A stretch of 64,000 nucleotides of DNA. It comes from QHXM01 sp032160705 (GTDB lineage Bacteria; Acidobacteriota; Blastocatellia; Pyrinomonadales; Pyrinomonadaceae). The notes beneath the pieces were generated by a model. That model did not search any database, was not told the origin of the DNA, and saw only the letters and a list, made by a program, of their open reading frames with translations. The stretch covers positions 1-64,000 of the forward strand of contig JAVHVE010000018.1 in assembly GCA_032160705.1 (NCBI GenBank), in the 5' to 3' direction. Both the position numbers and the translations under genes were made by a program. Shown one piece after another: positions 18,128 through 28,007 of this stretch. Numbering within the stretch: position 1 is the stretch's first letter; every line of letters starts with the position of its first letter.

Positions 18128-20725
18128 ATGCAAACCCTACGATCAAAACATCTCATTGCCAAACTTTTTTGCCTGCTGTTTGCCCTCATCTTGTGCGCGC
18201 CCCAATTCATTGCAGTCGCGCAAACGGGAACACAGACTCAGCCAGCACGTCCCGTCTTCCCGCCTAGACAATACATCCCGAACCGTAATTATGACACGCA
18301 ACACATCAAGCTCGATTTGCATTTCGATTGGGAGCGCGAGCAGGCGCTCGGTACGGCCACGATTACTTTCGCGCCCCTGACCACGAATCTTCAGAGCGTT
18401 GAGTTTGACGCCGCCAACATGACCTTCTCGTCCGTCAAGCTTGCCTCCGGCACGCCGCTCAAGTATGAAGCGGACGCGGCCAAAGAGAAGCTGCGCATCA
18501 CAATGGATCGCGCCTATCAGCCCTCGGATGTGGTGACGGTTGTCATCTCTTACAACACGAACGGCGTCTCCAAAGTACCCGGACTGGCCGGTGGACAATT
18601 CGGTCGCGGTCTGACATTCATCAAGCCGCGAGTGGAAGACCCGACCAGGCCGAAGCAAATCTGGTCGCAGGGCGAGACCGAGTACAATCACTACTGGTTT
18701 CCCTGCTACGATCACCCGAACGATTTTGCCACCACCGAGATGGTCGCCACCGTCGAGAAGCCCATGATGGTGGTTTCTAATGGGAGGCTCATCGAAACTA
18801 AGAACAACAAGGACGGGACGCGCACCTTCCACTGGAAGATGGAGCAGCCGCACGCCAGTTATCTCACTTCAATTGTCGTCGGTGAATATGCCCCCGTCGA
18901 AGGCAGTTATGCCGGAATTCCTGTCATCACGTATGTCTATCCGAACGAAGTCGCCGAGGGCAAAGTCACCGCCGCGCGGCTGCCTGACATGGTCAAATTC
19001 TTTTCCGAGAAGACCGGCCTCAAATATCCTTATGCAAAGTATGCGCAGACCGTGACGCGCGACTTCGGCGGCGGGATGGAAAACATCTCTGCGACCACGC
19101 AGACCGACAGCATGATTCATGACGCGCGCACCACGCTTGACCGCGATCAGGACGGATTGCAGTCGCACGAACTCGCGCACCAGTGGTTTGGCGATTACGT
19201 CACCTGCCGCGCGTGGTCTGACATCTGGCTCAACGAGAGTTTCGCTACCTACTTTCAGGCGATGTGGGACGAGCATCGCCTGGGGCGAGATGATTTTCTC
19301 TACCGCGACGTGAAGAATAATCAGGACGCCTACTTCGGAAGTTGGACGCGGGGGATTCGTCGTCCCATCGTCACCGGCAATTACGCCGACAAGGATGCGA
19401 TCTTCGATAACTACGCGTATCCGCGCGGCGGCGCTGTCCTGCACATGCTGCGGAAAACTCTGGGCGAGGAGAACTGGTGGCGTTCGATTAACCATTACCT
19501 GACAAAGTACGCGCACCAGCCCGTGCAGACAGAGCAATTCCGCATTGCCATTGAAGAGACGACCGGGCAGCCGATGGACTGGTTCTTTGAGCAGTGGCTT
19601 TACAAGATGGGGCATCCCGTTTTCAACGTGACGCAAAGTTACAACCCGGCTGCTAAGACATTAACGCTCAAGGTCAGGCAGGAACAAAAACCCGACCCGA
19701 ATTCCGATTACCCGCAAGTCGAGTTCTTCCGCACTCCGCTTGAAATCGAGATTGGCACGAACGCCACCACACACGTCGAGCGCGTGCTGGTTGAACCGAA
19801 AGAGGAGCAGACCTTTACCTTCGCGGTTGATTCGCAGCCCACGCTCGTCAACTTCGATTACGGCAGCACGTTGATTAAAGAACTCAAATTCGAGAAGCCG
19901 ACGGATGAGCTGATCTATCAATTAACGCGCGACGAGGACGTGACGGGACGCCTCTGGGCGCTCGGCCAGTTGAAGACTCGCATCAACGAGAAGGAAATCG
20001 CCGCTGCGGATAGACAAAGGATTGCGGCAGCGCTCGGTGCGGCACTCAATAACGACAAATTCTGGGGCGTGCGCGTGGATGTGGCGGCGGCGGTCGGCGG
20101 ATTGAACGACACGGAAATCCGCACGGCGCTGCTTGCCGCGACGAAAGATAAGGATGCTCACGTGCGCTCAAATGCCGTCAATGCGCTGGCAAAGAGCAAA
20201 GATGCAGCGTTGGCGAACGTCTACCTGCCGCTCTTGAATGATCAGAGCTATACGACGATTCGTTCAGCCGCGCTCGCGCTCGGCGATACAAAAAACGCTG
20301 CGGCCTATGACGCGCTGGTCAAAATGCTCGACGTGCCGTCCTGGCGCGACCAGATACGCGCCTCTGCGCTCCTCGGTTTAGCCAATCTGGGAGACAAGCG
20401 GGCGCTTGAACTGGGGAATCGCTACGTGGCGGCTGGCAATCTGCCGACGATTCGAGCGGCGGCCATCACCCTGCTCGCTTCGGTCGGGAAAGATGACCCG
20501 CGCACTTTTCAGATTATTTCTGACGCGCTCTCCTATGGCGCTTCGACGCTCAACTTTCCAATGAGCAACGCGGCGGGCGAGGCTCTGGTGAAACTAGGCG
20601 ACCCGCGCGGCGTTGATGTCATTGAGCAGGCCATCAAAAAGGCGAATAACCCGCAAATGCAGGGCTTTATCAGGCAATTTCAACAGCGCCTGCGCCAGAG
20701 CACGACGAAAAGCGGGGGCCAATAG
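18128..20725 (+). CDS. M1 family aminopeptidase with C-terminal HEAT repeats
   Basis: 865 residues from the start with a Shine-Dalgarno (GGAGA, 5-6 nt upstream). A signal peptide (about 10-30) points to export. The M1 catalytic domain shows GGGMENISATTQ (exopeptidase motif), HELAHQWFGD (zinc HExxH) and the third zinc ligand Glu in WLNESFATYF. The last 260 residues are HEAT/PBS-like alpha-helical repeats (DKDAHVRSNAVNALA and similar). It would trim N-terminal residues from peptides in the periplasm or outside the cell. An upstream in-frame start at 18068 would add 20 residues without a Shine-Dalgarno. Confidence 0.94.
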   Translation: MQTLRSKHLIAKLFCLLFALILCAPQFIAVAQTGTQTQPARPVFPPRQYIPNRNYDTQHIKLDLHFDWEREQALGTATITFAPLTTNLQSVEFDAANMTFSSVKLASGTPLKYEADAAKEKLRITMDRAYQPSDVVTVVISYNTNGVSKVPGLAGGQFGRGLTFIKPRVEDPTRPKQIWSQGETEYNHYWFPCYDHPNDFATTEMVATVEKPMMVVSNGRLIETKNNKDGTRTFHWKMEQPHASYLTSIVVGEYAPVEGSYAGIPVITYVYPNEVAEGKVTAARLPDMVKFFSEKTGLKYPYAKYAQTVTRDFGGGMENISATTQTDSMIHDARTTLDRDQDGLQSHELAHQWFGDYVTCRAWSDIWLNESFATYFQAMWDEHRLGRDDFLYRDVKNNQDAYFGSWTRGIRRPIVTGNYADKDAIFDNYAYPRGGAVLHMLRKTLGEENWWRSINHYLTKYAHQPVQTEQFRIAIEETTGQPMDWFFEQWLYKMGHPVFNVTQSYNPAAKTLTLKVRQEQKPDPNSDYPQVEFFRTPLEIEIGTNATTHVERVLVEPKEEQTFTFAVDSQPTLVNFDYGSTLIKELKFEKPTDELIYQLTRDEDVTGRLWALGQLKTRINEKEIAAADRQRIAAALGAALNNDKFWGVRVDVAAAVGGLNDTEIRTALLAATKDKDAHVRSNAVNALAKSKDAALANVYLPLLNDQSYTTIRSAALALGDTKNAAAYDALVKMLDVPSWRDQIRASALLGLANLGDKRALELGNRYVAAGNLPTIRAAAITLLASVGKDDPRTFQIISDALSYGASTLNFPMSNAAGEALVKLGDPRGVDVIEQAIKKANNPQMQGFIRQFQQRLRQSTTKSGGQ

Positions 20726-20730
20726 GCGGG

Positions 20731-20842
20731 AAACAGTTGGCAGTAGGCAGTGGGCAGTTGGCAGCAAAGAACAGGTGCGACTAGCAGCGTTGGGCTTTTG
20801 CTCTTAACTGCCCACTGCCCACTGCCTACTGCCAACTGTTTT
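20731..20842. repeat. heptad hairpin element (CAGTGGG class)
   Basis: The left arm has heptads CAGTTGG-CAGTAGG-CAGTGGG-CAGTTGG. The right arm ends CTGCCTACTGCCAACTGTT, its complement. The core includes AAAGAACAGG and GGCTTTTGCTC. It begins 5 nt after the aminopeptidase stop. Confidence 0.9.
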
Positions 20843-20847
20843 TTCTC

Positions 20848-20877
20848 TTGAGTTTACGGGCGTTCCCCTGCTATATT
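20848..20877 (+). promoter_or_regulatory. possible sigma-70 promoter for the response regulator
   Basis: TTGAGT, an 18-nt spacer and TATATT, placed right after the hairpin repeat and 80 nt before the response regulator gene. This rests on sequence match only. Confidence 0.35.
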
Positions 20878-20957
20878 AGCTGTGTCCGAGGCGCGCAATG
20901 CCACCTGCGCCTCTGCTCTAACGCTCCCTATCGCCATTCTTTGACGAAAATCACCGA

Positions 20958-21731
20958 ATGCCGACAACTGCTGATAAAGTTAAATTAGGTATGACGGAAG
21001 AGAATGCTTCACCCGCCACGGGCGAGCGCAAGCCGACTCTGCTGGTCGTTGAAGATGACGAAAATATCTCGACAGCCATTAGCGAGTATTTTTCGCGTGC
21101 CGGTTATAATGTGAAAACGGCTGAGGACGGGCTCTCCGGTGCTCAAGCCGCGTTGCAGGATCACCCGGACGCTATCGTGCTCGACCTGATGCTGCCGAAG
21201 ATGGATGGTCTGGCCGTTTGCCGCGAGTTGCGGGAAAAAGCTCCGTACATTCCGATCCTGATGCTGACGGCAAAAGACGATGTGGTTGACAAAGTGCTCG
21301 GCCTGGAAATGGGCGCGGATGATTACATCACCAAGCCCTTCTCTTTGCGCGAGCTTGAGGCGCGGATCAAATCCGTGCTGCGGCGCGTCCGCACGGGCGC
21401 GAGCAGTAAGGACGGCGCGAACGAGGAAGCGCCGATTACGCGGGGCAAGCTGCGGATTGATCCTTCAAAGCGCGAAGTGATGGTCGGCGAACGACAGGTG
21501 GAACTCACCCCGAAGGAGTTTGACCTCCTGCGCCTGTTCGCTTCTAACCCAGGCCGCGTCTTTCCCAGAAAATATTTGCTGGAAAAAATCTGGGACTATT
21601 CCTACGAAGGCTACGACCGGACGATTGATTCACACATCAATCGCCTGCGTGCCAAAATCGAAGACAATCCTGAAAATCCCCAGATGGTGCTGACCGTGTG
21701 GGGCATCGGCTACAAGTTTTACGACGAGTAG
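20958..21731 (+). CDS. OmpR/PhoB family response regulator
   Basis: 257 residues. The receiver domain (about 28-142) has the acidic pair in VVEDDENIS, the phospho-acceptor Asp in IVLDLMLPKMDG, Thr in MLTAKDD and Lys in ITKPFSLRE. A winged-helix DNA-binding domain follows (ELTPKEFDLLRLFASNPGRV, then YDRTIDSHINRLRAKIE). It should bind promoter DNA after phosphorylation. No histidine kinase lies beside it, so its partner is elsewhere. An in-frame ATG at 20991 (MTEENASP) is an alternative start; the extra N-terminal segment is non-conserved. Confidence 0.92.
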   Translation: MPTTADKVKLGMTEENASPATGERKPTLLVVEDDENISTAISEYFSRAGYNVKTAEDGLSGAQAALQDHPDAIVLDLMLPKMDGLAVCRELREKAPYIPILMLTAKDDVVDKVLGLEMGADDYITKPFSLRELEARIKSVLRRVRTGASSKDGANEEAPITRGKLRIDPSKREVMVGERQVELTPKEFDLLRLFASNPGRVFPRKYLLEKIWDYSYEGYDRTIDSHINRLRAKIEDNPENPQMVLTVWGIGYKFYDE

Positions 21732-21920
21732 CCTGAGAAGAAGTGAGAGCAAGAAGGGTTTCCCGCCGCTCAAGAACTGCAAGCGCGAATCGCATCGCGC
21801 CGAGTTTGACACCTTAAATTTTCATCCCAACCCGGGCTCACGCGCCAAACATTCCCCGGCGCATTGTCCCGCTTCCTAACACAGAGCTGTTCATCCAGCC
21901 TGTTCCTGAAAGCTAAAGCC

Positions 21921-24395
21921 ATGAAGAACGATTCGTCTGCCAACAACGCTGCCGCGAAGAACGTCGCACAGAGCAAATTCCAACTCCGCGCCGGGAACAG
22001 CAATCTGTCTCCGCGTCACTGGAAGATGGTGCGCTCATTCAGCGTGATGCTGCTGCTCCTGGGTATCGCGCTGATGCCGACAGTTTCTCCTTTCGCCCAG
22101 AAGCGCAAAGAAGCGCCGTACAACGTGACCGGGGTCAGCTCGCGCAAAACGGGCGACGGGACGGTCGTGACGGTTTCTGCCGACGCACCGCTCAACCGCA
22201 CGCAGACGTGGCAGGATGAAGAGGGCTTTCACATGAGCTTGCCCGGCGCGAGTCCGGGGATGCTCAAGGGGTTGCCGCGCGGGGTGACCGTGCGCAATCT
22301 AGGAAAATCCCTTGAGGTCGTCGTGGCAGTAAAGCCCGGCTCAGGCGTCACGGTTGACCCACGCTCCAACAGCCTCAATCTGATCGTCAAAGGCAACGTA
22401 GATACGGCTCAGGGCGAAGCGCAGCTTGAGCCTCCGGCAAAAGCGTCTCGCGCCGAGGAACGCGCCGAACAATTCGCTGATGACGAGCGAGCGGCGCGCC
22501 AGCCGCGCGAGCGCCGTATGCCTGCGGAAACCGCTCCCGCCAATTCGTTTCCTTCCGAGGGGAAGGGTTTTGCACCAGCGGCGTCCCAGGCTGCAAATGC
22601 GCCGGGAGCAGCAAACGCTCTCCTGCCGAACGCAGCAGCGCCAGTCGCCACGCCGCAACCGGGCGCATCGCCTGCCGCAAGCCCTGCGCAGCTTGTTCCG
22701 GTGACTGACGAGGGCATCAAGCCCGCCGGTTCTACCACTGCTGCTCCATCTGAAATCAGTGTGGCGAGCGATCAATCAGCAGGCGGCGGAATCTTCTCTT
22801 ATATTTTTTCTGCGACGGGCGTGCTGATTATCCTCTTGCTCGGCGTGGTTGCGATTGTTGTCGTGCGCCGTCGTCAGACCGCGCAAGGCTTCGTCGAAGT
22901 TGAGAAAGAGGAAAGCAAGCAGGAAGAAGCAGCAGTTGAGCTTGTTTCAATGGAAGCGCCCGTTGCAACACAGGAGTTGTCGAAGAAGGAGCGTCGAAAG
23001 AAAGCCCGGCGACAGAGCGATCAGTCGCTTGTCAAAGCGAATACGGTTACCAAACAGGAAGCGGAACTCCATCCTGAAGAAGCGATGGAGAAACGCGCCG
23101 CCATAGCGCCGGTGCAGCCTGCGCTCTTCGGCGCATATCGCGTGGATCAGGAAGTCGGGAAACTCGTTCTGGGACAGGCGCATCGACTGGACGTGCTCTC
23201 GTCGCGCTCACCCGATGATCGTCGCGCTCTGGAAACTTCTTTGCTCAAAGCGATGAACTCCCCGGAGGCGGGCGAAGACGGACGCCGCCGGGCGCGCGTC
23301 GCGCTGGAAGAATACGGCTTCGTCGCACGCCAGTGCGCGTCCCTGCTCCTGGCGCATAATGCTTACGACCGCGCATCGTCGGCTCGCGCCCTCGGCGAGA
23401 TCGGCTCGCAGTCATCTCTCACGTTCCTCCTCGAAGCTCTTTATGATACGGAGTTGATTGTGCGAACCGAAGCTGTCACAAGCCTCGGCACACTGAAGAT
23501 GCCTTCGGCCATCGGCGCGCTGCTCGACATGGCGCGGCGTCATCCAGAGATGCCCGCCGCTCTTCTGAGCCGTGCCTTGAGCGCCTGCTCGGTCGAATGT
23601 TTCGACATCTTCGATACATCCAGGCCGGATCGCCCGCTGCTCGACGCAGGCGATGGTGATTCTTTCCTGGGCGAGGTGACGCATCTCGATTCGGCGGCGG
23701 CGGTCGAGGCATTGCCGGAATGGTTTGAAAACGAAGAGATGTCGGAAGCGTTAGCTCGTCTTCAGGATGCTGATGTGGAAGCGCGTGCGGCAGCCGCGCG
23801 TCGTCTCGCGCAATTTCCGGTGCAGCGTTCCGTCGAGGCTTTGACTGTGCTGGCGGCTGAGGATGCTGAACCGGCTGTGCGCTCGGCAGCCGTGACGAGT
23901 CTCGGCGAAATCGAGCATGAATCGGTCTTCGCTCCTGTGCTGACGGCCTTCGCAGACGAAGCGCGCGAGGTGCGTGCGGCTGCGGCGCGCTCGCTCTCGC
24001 GGATGAGCTTTGACCGCTCGGAAGGCTACGTTCGCCTGATTGAAACAGCGGACGCGGAAACACTCAAGAGGGTGGCGAGCGCCTGCATCAAAGCAGGGAT
24101 GGTCGGACAGGCCATTGACCGGATGATTAGCGAAGACCGTCGGCTGGCTTACGAAGCGTTCTCGCTGCTTTCGCTCCTGGCCAAGGCTAACGAGATAGCG
24201 CCGCTGCTTGAGGCCATCAACGATCACCCGGAGACGAGCGTGCGCCTCGCGTTGATCCGCCTGCTTGGCACTTCAGGTCAGCCCGAAATTGCGACACAGC
24301 TTCGTCACCTGGCGGTGCGCGAAGGATTGCCGGAGAAAGTCCGCGCCGCGCTCATGGAAGTTGTTTATAAAATAGACCAGACACTGTCGGTCTAA
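21921..24395 (+). CDS. AMIN-like / transmembrane / HEAT-repeat protein (paralog 1)
   Basis: 824 residues from the chosen ATG. An N-terminal hydrophobic segment (about 39-55) ends near SPFAQKRK, like a signal peptide. An AMIN-like beta domain follows (TVVTVSADAPLN ... LEVVVAVKPGSG). An Ala/Pro-rich linker leads to a transmembrane helix at about 290-315, then a basic stretch (SKKERRKKARR). The C-terminal half is HEAT-like repeats (NAYDRASSARALGEIGSQSS and others). The order suggests a periplasmic sensing or binding part and a cytoplasmic scaffold. A TTG 57 nt upstream is an alternative start. It is paralogous to the next gene, and the two C-termini align closely. Function is unknown. Confidence 0.8.
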   Translation: MKNDSSANNAAAKNVAQSKFQLRAGNSNLSPRHWKMVRSFSVMLLLLGIALMPTVSPFAQKRKEAPYNVTGVSSRKTGDGTVVTVSADAPLNRTQTWQDEEGFHMSLPGASPGMLKGLPRGVTVRNLGKSLEVVVAVKPGSGVTVDPRSNSLNLIVKGNVDTAQGEAQLEPPAKASRAEERAEQFADDERAARQPRERRMPAETAPANSFPSEGKGFAPAASQAANAPGAANALLPNAAAPVATPQPGASPAASPAQLVPVTDEGIKPAGSTTAAPSEISVASDQSAGGGIFSYIFSATGVLIILLLGVVAIVVVRRRQTAQGFVEVEKEESKQEEAAVELVSMEAPVATQELSKKERRKKARRQSDQSLVKANTVTKQEAELHPEEAMEKRAAIAPVQPALFGAYRVDQEVGKLVLGQAHRLDVLSSRSPDDRRALETSLLKAMNSPEAGEDGRRRARVALEEYGFVARQCASLLLAHNAYDRASSARALGEIGSQSSLTFLLEALYDTELIVRTEAVTSLGTLKMPSAIGALLDMARRHPEMPAALLSRALSACSVECFDIFDTSRPDRPLLDAGDGDSFLGEVTHLDSAAAVEALPEWFENEEMSEALARLQDADVEARAAAARRLAQFPVQRSVEALTVLAAEDAEPAVRSAAVTSLGEIEHESVFAPVLTAFADEAREVRAAAARSLSRMSFDRSEGYVRLIETADAETLKRVASACIKAGMVGQAIDRMISEDRRLAYEAFSLLSLLAKANEIAPLLEAINDHPETSVRLALIRLLGTSGQPEIATQLRHLAVREGLPEKVRAALMEVVYKIDQTLSV

Positions 24396-24400
24396 GAATA

Positions 24401-24505
24401 GTGGGCAGTAGGCAGTGGGCAGTTAGCAGTTAAAGACAAAAGCTCAGCGCAATCGAACGCTTGTTTTTACTGCCAACTGCCAACTGCCCACTGCCTACTG
24501 CTTTT
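24401..24505. repeat. heptad hairpin element (CAGTGGG class)
   Basis: GTGGGCAGTAGGCAGTGGGC on the left and the complementary CTGCCAACTGCCAACTGCCC on the right, with the core TTAAAGACAAAAGC. The open frame of the next gene runs back through its right arm, which would give a false N-terminus. Confidence 0.9.
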
Positions 24506-24538
24506 ACTTCTGGACTAAGACGCTTTCGGCGTAGCATA

Positions 24539-27500
24539 ATGCGGCACGTTAAAACCCGCTTTTTGATTGGAAACTTTGCGATGTACACGATGCCCCGCTC
24601 ATTCCCTCGAAATCACAGATGGCTCGCGCCTGTTTCCGCTCTTGTGCTTCTTCTGCTCGTTTTCTTCGCGAGTGTTGACAGTAGCGCGCAGAGAAGGAAG
24701 AAACCAACAACTCGCACGCCGCAGCAACAGGGCGCTGGAGCCAACTCCAACACCCAGGCGGCGCAGGCTAAGCCGCCAAAGAAGAGCATTACACCGCTCC
24801 GAAGCGGTGACACCGCCGAAGGCTCGCGCATCACGATTACGTCCGACGCGCCGCTCAACGATTATTCTGCCTATCGCAGCGGCGACCGTTATTACGTCGT
24901 CATTCCCGAAGCGAATGCTCCACGCGCGCAAAGCGGCATGCGCGGGCGAGGCTTTGAAGACGTGCAGGTGCAGAAACGCGGCAACGACGCAATCCTTTCC
25001 TTCAAGCTGCAACCGGGAACGAACGCGCGTGTCAGTCAAAGATTCAACCGGCTGGATGTCGAGCTAACGACTCCGGGAGGAAAGACAGCCGCTGTTACGA
25101 CGGCCACTCCGAAGACGCAGCCTCCGACCGCTCAGCCGACTCCGCAAACGACTCCGCGACCGACGCCGCAGACAACGGCAACCACCGGACAGAATCCGTC
25201 CACCACTGGAACTACCGGCCAGCAGGCTGATCCGCAGACCAATCCAGGCGCAGTCATTCCAAGGTCGAACCAACCGGGAGCCGGGGGAAATCCGGCAGTT
25301 GTCTACGCGCCAACCCCTGATGCTTCCGCCTCGCCGGGTATCAGCCCGGAGGCCAGCCCGGTCGGGTCGCCGCCAGCCGAACAGATAGCCCAGGCGCAAC
25401 AGCCGCCCACAACGCAGCCTGCGACGACCTCTGCTCCGGCAGCGTCCAGCACGACTTTGGGCGCAATCCTCAGGCAGAACTGGCTGGTGATCTTGATTGC
25501 CGCGCTGGTGCTTCTCAGTCTGGTCATGATCGTCGCCGCTCGCTCTCGTGCCCAGCGCGGCAGCACCACCGCAGCCGCAGTCGCAGTCCCGGCGCGCAGG
25601 CTCAGCCGGAAAGAGAGACTGGCGGCAAAGAAAGCGTCTGCGGAAAAGGCGGAAGCTGAATCCTCAATCCCCGTCGCAGACATCCTGTATAAGTCGCCAG
25701 ATTCACTGAAAGCCAGGCCTCTGGCAACTGCCACGGCAGTAGATACGGCTGAAGCTGTTGAAGACGAAGCGAAGGCCGCTCCCGTTATTGAACAAGAGGA
25801 AACGACGGAGGTCGAGGTTGCCCCGGCGGTTGATGCCGAGCGCATAGAGACTGAAGTCAAAAATGTGCTCGCGGGAGAAAGCTACGATGAAGCGGTTATC
25901 GGTGCAACCGACGCAGGCTCGCGCCAGCTCATCGCCACAGAACTGCTTGCGGCACTTGCTGCGCGCAACGTCGAACGGCGCGAACGTGCCCGCGAGGTTT
26001 TCGTCAAGCACGGTTATCTGGATGAAGCGACACGCAAGCTGCGGACAGCCGACGCGCCAGCCGAACGTGCGGCGGCAGCACGCTCGCTCGGCTACGTTCA
26101 GGATAAATCAACCACATTGCATCTCGTCGTTGCGCTCGAAGACGACGCGCCGGAAGTGCGTCGCGCGGCAGTGGAATCGCTGGCCGAGTTGCGTGACCCG
26201 GCGGCCATTCAGCCGCTCAAATCGCTTCTCAAGACAGAGCGCGACCGAAAAGTTTCCAGAAGTCTGATTAAGCGGGCAATCGAAGCCAGCGCGGCGGTCG
26301 AGGAAGAAGAGACCACGACGCTCACCTCCGCCCCAGCACCCGCGCCTGAGCTGGAAACCGTGACGGTCGAAACGCCGCCCGCCGTCATTGAAGAGGACGC
26401 ATCTTCAGTCGCAGAAGCTGAAACGCCAACGCTCGAAGCTGAATCGCCTGTGGCGGAAGCTGAACAGCCAACAGCCGCTCTGGCGGACGTTTCTTCAACA
26501 GAGATTCTGCCTGAGCTTGTTGCCTCCGCTGCGCCGTCGCTTGTCGCCGCAGAGATTGATACTGAGGCCGAAGAAGCAGCCGCCAGAAGAGAAGCAGAGG
26601 AAGAGGCCGCGCGCCAGCGAGCGATAGAAGAGGAGCGGGCACGCGCCGCAGAAGAGCGCCGCCAGGCGGAAGAGGCCGCACAACTCAAGGCACAGGAAGA
26701 AGAGGCCGCCAGAGTCCGCGCTGAAGAAGAGCGGGAAAGGGTTGAAGAAGAGGCGCGGCTCAAAGCAGAGGAAGAAGCGCGTCATGCTGAAGAGGAACGC
26801 CTGCGTCTTGCAGAGGAGGCTCGGCAGCGCGCCGAAGCCTCACAGCGTCGTGCGGAAGAGGAAGCAAGGCAACGAGAAGAGGAAGAAGCACGCCGCCTCG
26901 CTGAAGCCGAAGCGCAGCGCAGAGCCGAGGAAGAACAGCGGCTGGCCGCTGAAGCTGAAGCGCGGGCGCGAGCTGAAGAGGAAGAAGCTCGCCGGATTGC
27001 TGCCGAAGAAGCCGCCGCAATGCTCAATGCGGAAGCCATCTCGCCTGTCGAGTATGAAATCGCCGATGAGACTGTGACGACGGAAGCGTCAACGTTCGTC
27101 CAGCCGGTTGAGCCTTTTATCGAACGCAATGACGGAACGGCTGCCGGGTGGGTTGATGTTGATGTCAGCGAGTCGGAGATTCTTCGCCATGACGAGCCGT
27201 TTACTGTGTCCCCGGCGGAAGAGACAGCGGCGCAGGAATCACTGACCTTCGAGCCTGTTTCGGAAACCGTGGAAGCGCGCGCGCAGGAATCGAAAGGGAT
27301 TGAACCGTCCGCTTTCTCGCTAGTTGAAGAACCTGCTGCCCGACCCACCAGCAAAGAAATTGATTACGCGGTGACGGAAAAGGGTCTCGCGGAGTTTGAT
27401 GAATTTTCGAGTGTTCCGGGAGCGATCCTGAAACGCCTCAGCAGCGAAGAGCCAGCGGAGCGTGCAGCAGCCGTCGCAGACCTTATGCGCGTCGGCGGCG

Positions 27501-27982
27501 ACGATTCTTTCCGCGAAATCAGCGCGGCCTTTGACGATCCGGCGGTCGAAGTGCGCAATGCCGCCGCGCGCTCGCTCTTCAATCTCAACACGGATCGCGC
27601 CGCCACCTTCACACGCGCGCTCCGCGAAGCTCCGCCCGAACGCCGCCGCAAGATCGGCTCGGCGCTGGCTTCTTCGGGGCTTGCCAGCGAAGCCATCGGC
27701 CAACTGATGGGTGAAAGCCGCGAGAAGACCTACGACGCCTTCTCGCTCCTTTTCCTGATGTCGAAAGCCGGAGAAGTTCAACCCCTGATGCGCGCCATCG
27801 AAGAGCATCCGAACAACGAAGTGCGCCTGGCGGTCGTTAAGCTGCTTGCCCTGAGCGGCCAGCAGGAAATTCTCCCGGCCTTCCGCCGTCTGGCCGTGCG
27901 TGGCTCACTTCCAACTGAAGTGCGCTCAGCCGTGATGGAGGCGATATATCAAATCAGCAGCCAGTCGCCCACCGCAGCGTAA
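24539..27982 (+). CDS. AMIN-like / transmembrane / coiled-coil / HEAT-repeat protein (paralog 2)
   Basis: 1147 residues from the ATG at 24539; another ATG at 24582 is possible. The frame is open further upstream only through repeat DNA. A signal-like hydrophobic segment lies around residues 25-45. An AMIN-like domain (GSRITITSDAPLN) and a Thr/Pro/Gln-rich linker lead to a transmembrane helix at about 315-335. A first HEAT block follows at about 487-577. A long Glu/Arg/Ala-rich predicted coiled coil (about 677-830) precedes a second HEAT block (about 950-1147). Ends and order match the previous gene, but this copy has gained the coiled-coil insertion. The likely role is envelope scaffolding; there is no direct evidence. 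Confidence 0.8.
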   Translation: MRHVKTRFLIGNFAMYTMPRSFPRNHRWLAPVSALVLLLLVFFASVDSSAQRRKKPTTRTPQQQGAGANSNTQAAQAKPPKKSITPLRSGDTAEGSRITITSDAPLNDYSAYRSGDRYYVVIPEANAPRAQSGMRGRGFEDVQVQKRGNDAILSFKLQPGTNARVSQRFNRLDVELTTPGGKTAAVTTATPKTQPPTAQPTPQTTPRPTPQTTATTGQNPSTTGTTGQQADPQTNPGAVIPRSNQPGAGGNPAVVYAPTPDASASPGISPEASPVGSPPAEQIAQAQQPPTTQPATTSAPAASSTTLGAILRQNWLVILIAALVLLSLVMIVAARSRAQRGSTTAAAVAVPARRLSRKERLAAKKASAEKAEAESSIPVADILYKSPDSLKARPLATATAVDTAEAVEDEAKAAPVIEQEETTEVEVAPAVDAERIETEVKNVLAGESYDEAVIGATDAGSRQLIATELLAALAARNVERRERAREVFVKHGYLDEATRKLRTADAPAERAAAARSLGYVQDKSTTLHLVVALEDDAPEVRRAAVESLAELRDPAAIQPLKSLLKTERDRKVSRSLIKRAIEASAAVEEEETTTLTSAPAPAPELETVTVETPPAVIEEDASSVAEAETPTLEAESPVAEAEQPTAALADVSSTEILPELVASAAPSLVAAEIDTEAEEAAARREAEEEAARQRAIEEERARAAEERRQAEEAAQLKAQEEEAARVRAEEERERVEEEARLKAEEEARHAEEERLRLAEEARQRAEASQRRAEEEARQREEEEARRLAEAEAQRRAEEEQRLAAEAEARARAEEEEARRIAAEEAAAMLNAEAISPVEYEIADETVTTEASTFVQPVEPFIERNDGTAAGWVDVDVSESEILRHDEPFTVSPAEETAAQESLTFEPVSETVEARAQESKGIEPSAFSLVEEPAARPTSKEIDYAVTEKGLAEFDEFSSVPGAILKRLSSEEPAERAAAVADLMRVGGDDSFREISAAFDDPAVEVRNAAARSLFNLNTDRAATFTRALREAPPERRRKIGSALASSGLASEAIGQLMGESREKTYDAFSLLFLMSKAGEVQPLMRAIEEHPNNEVRLAVVKLLALSGQQEILPAFRRLAVRGSLPTEVRSAVMEAIYQISSQSPTAA

Positions 27983-28007
27983 AAGCTAATGGTGGGGATG
28001 GGTCGCA

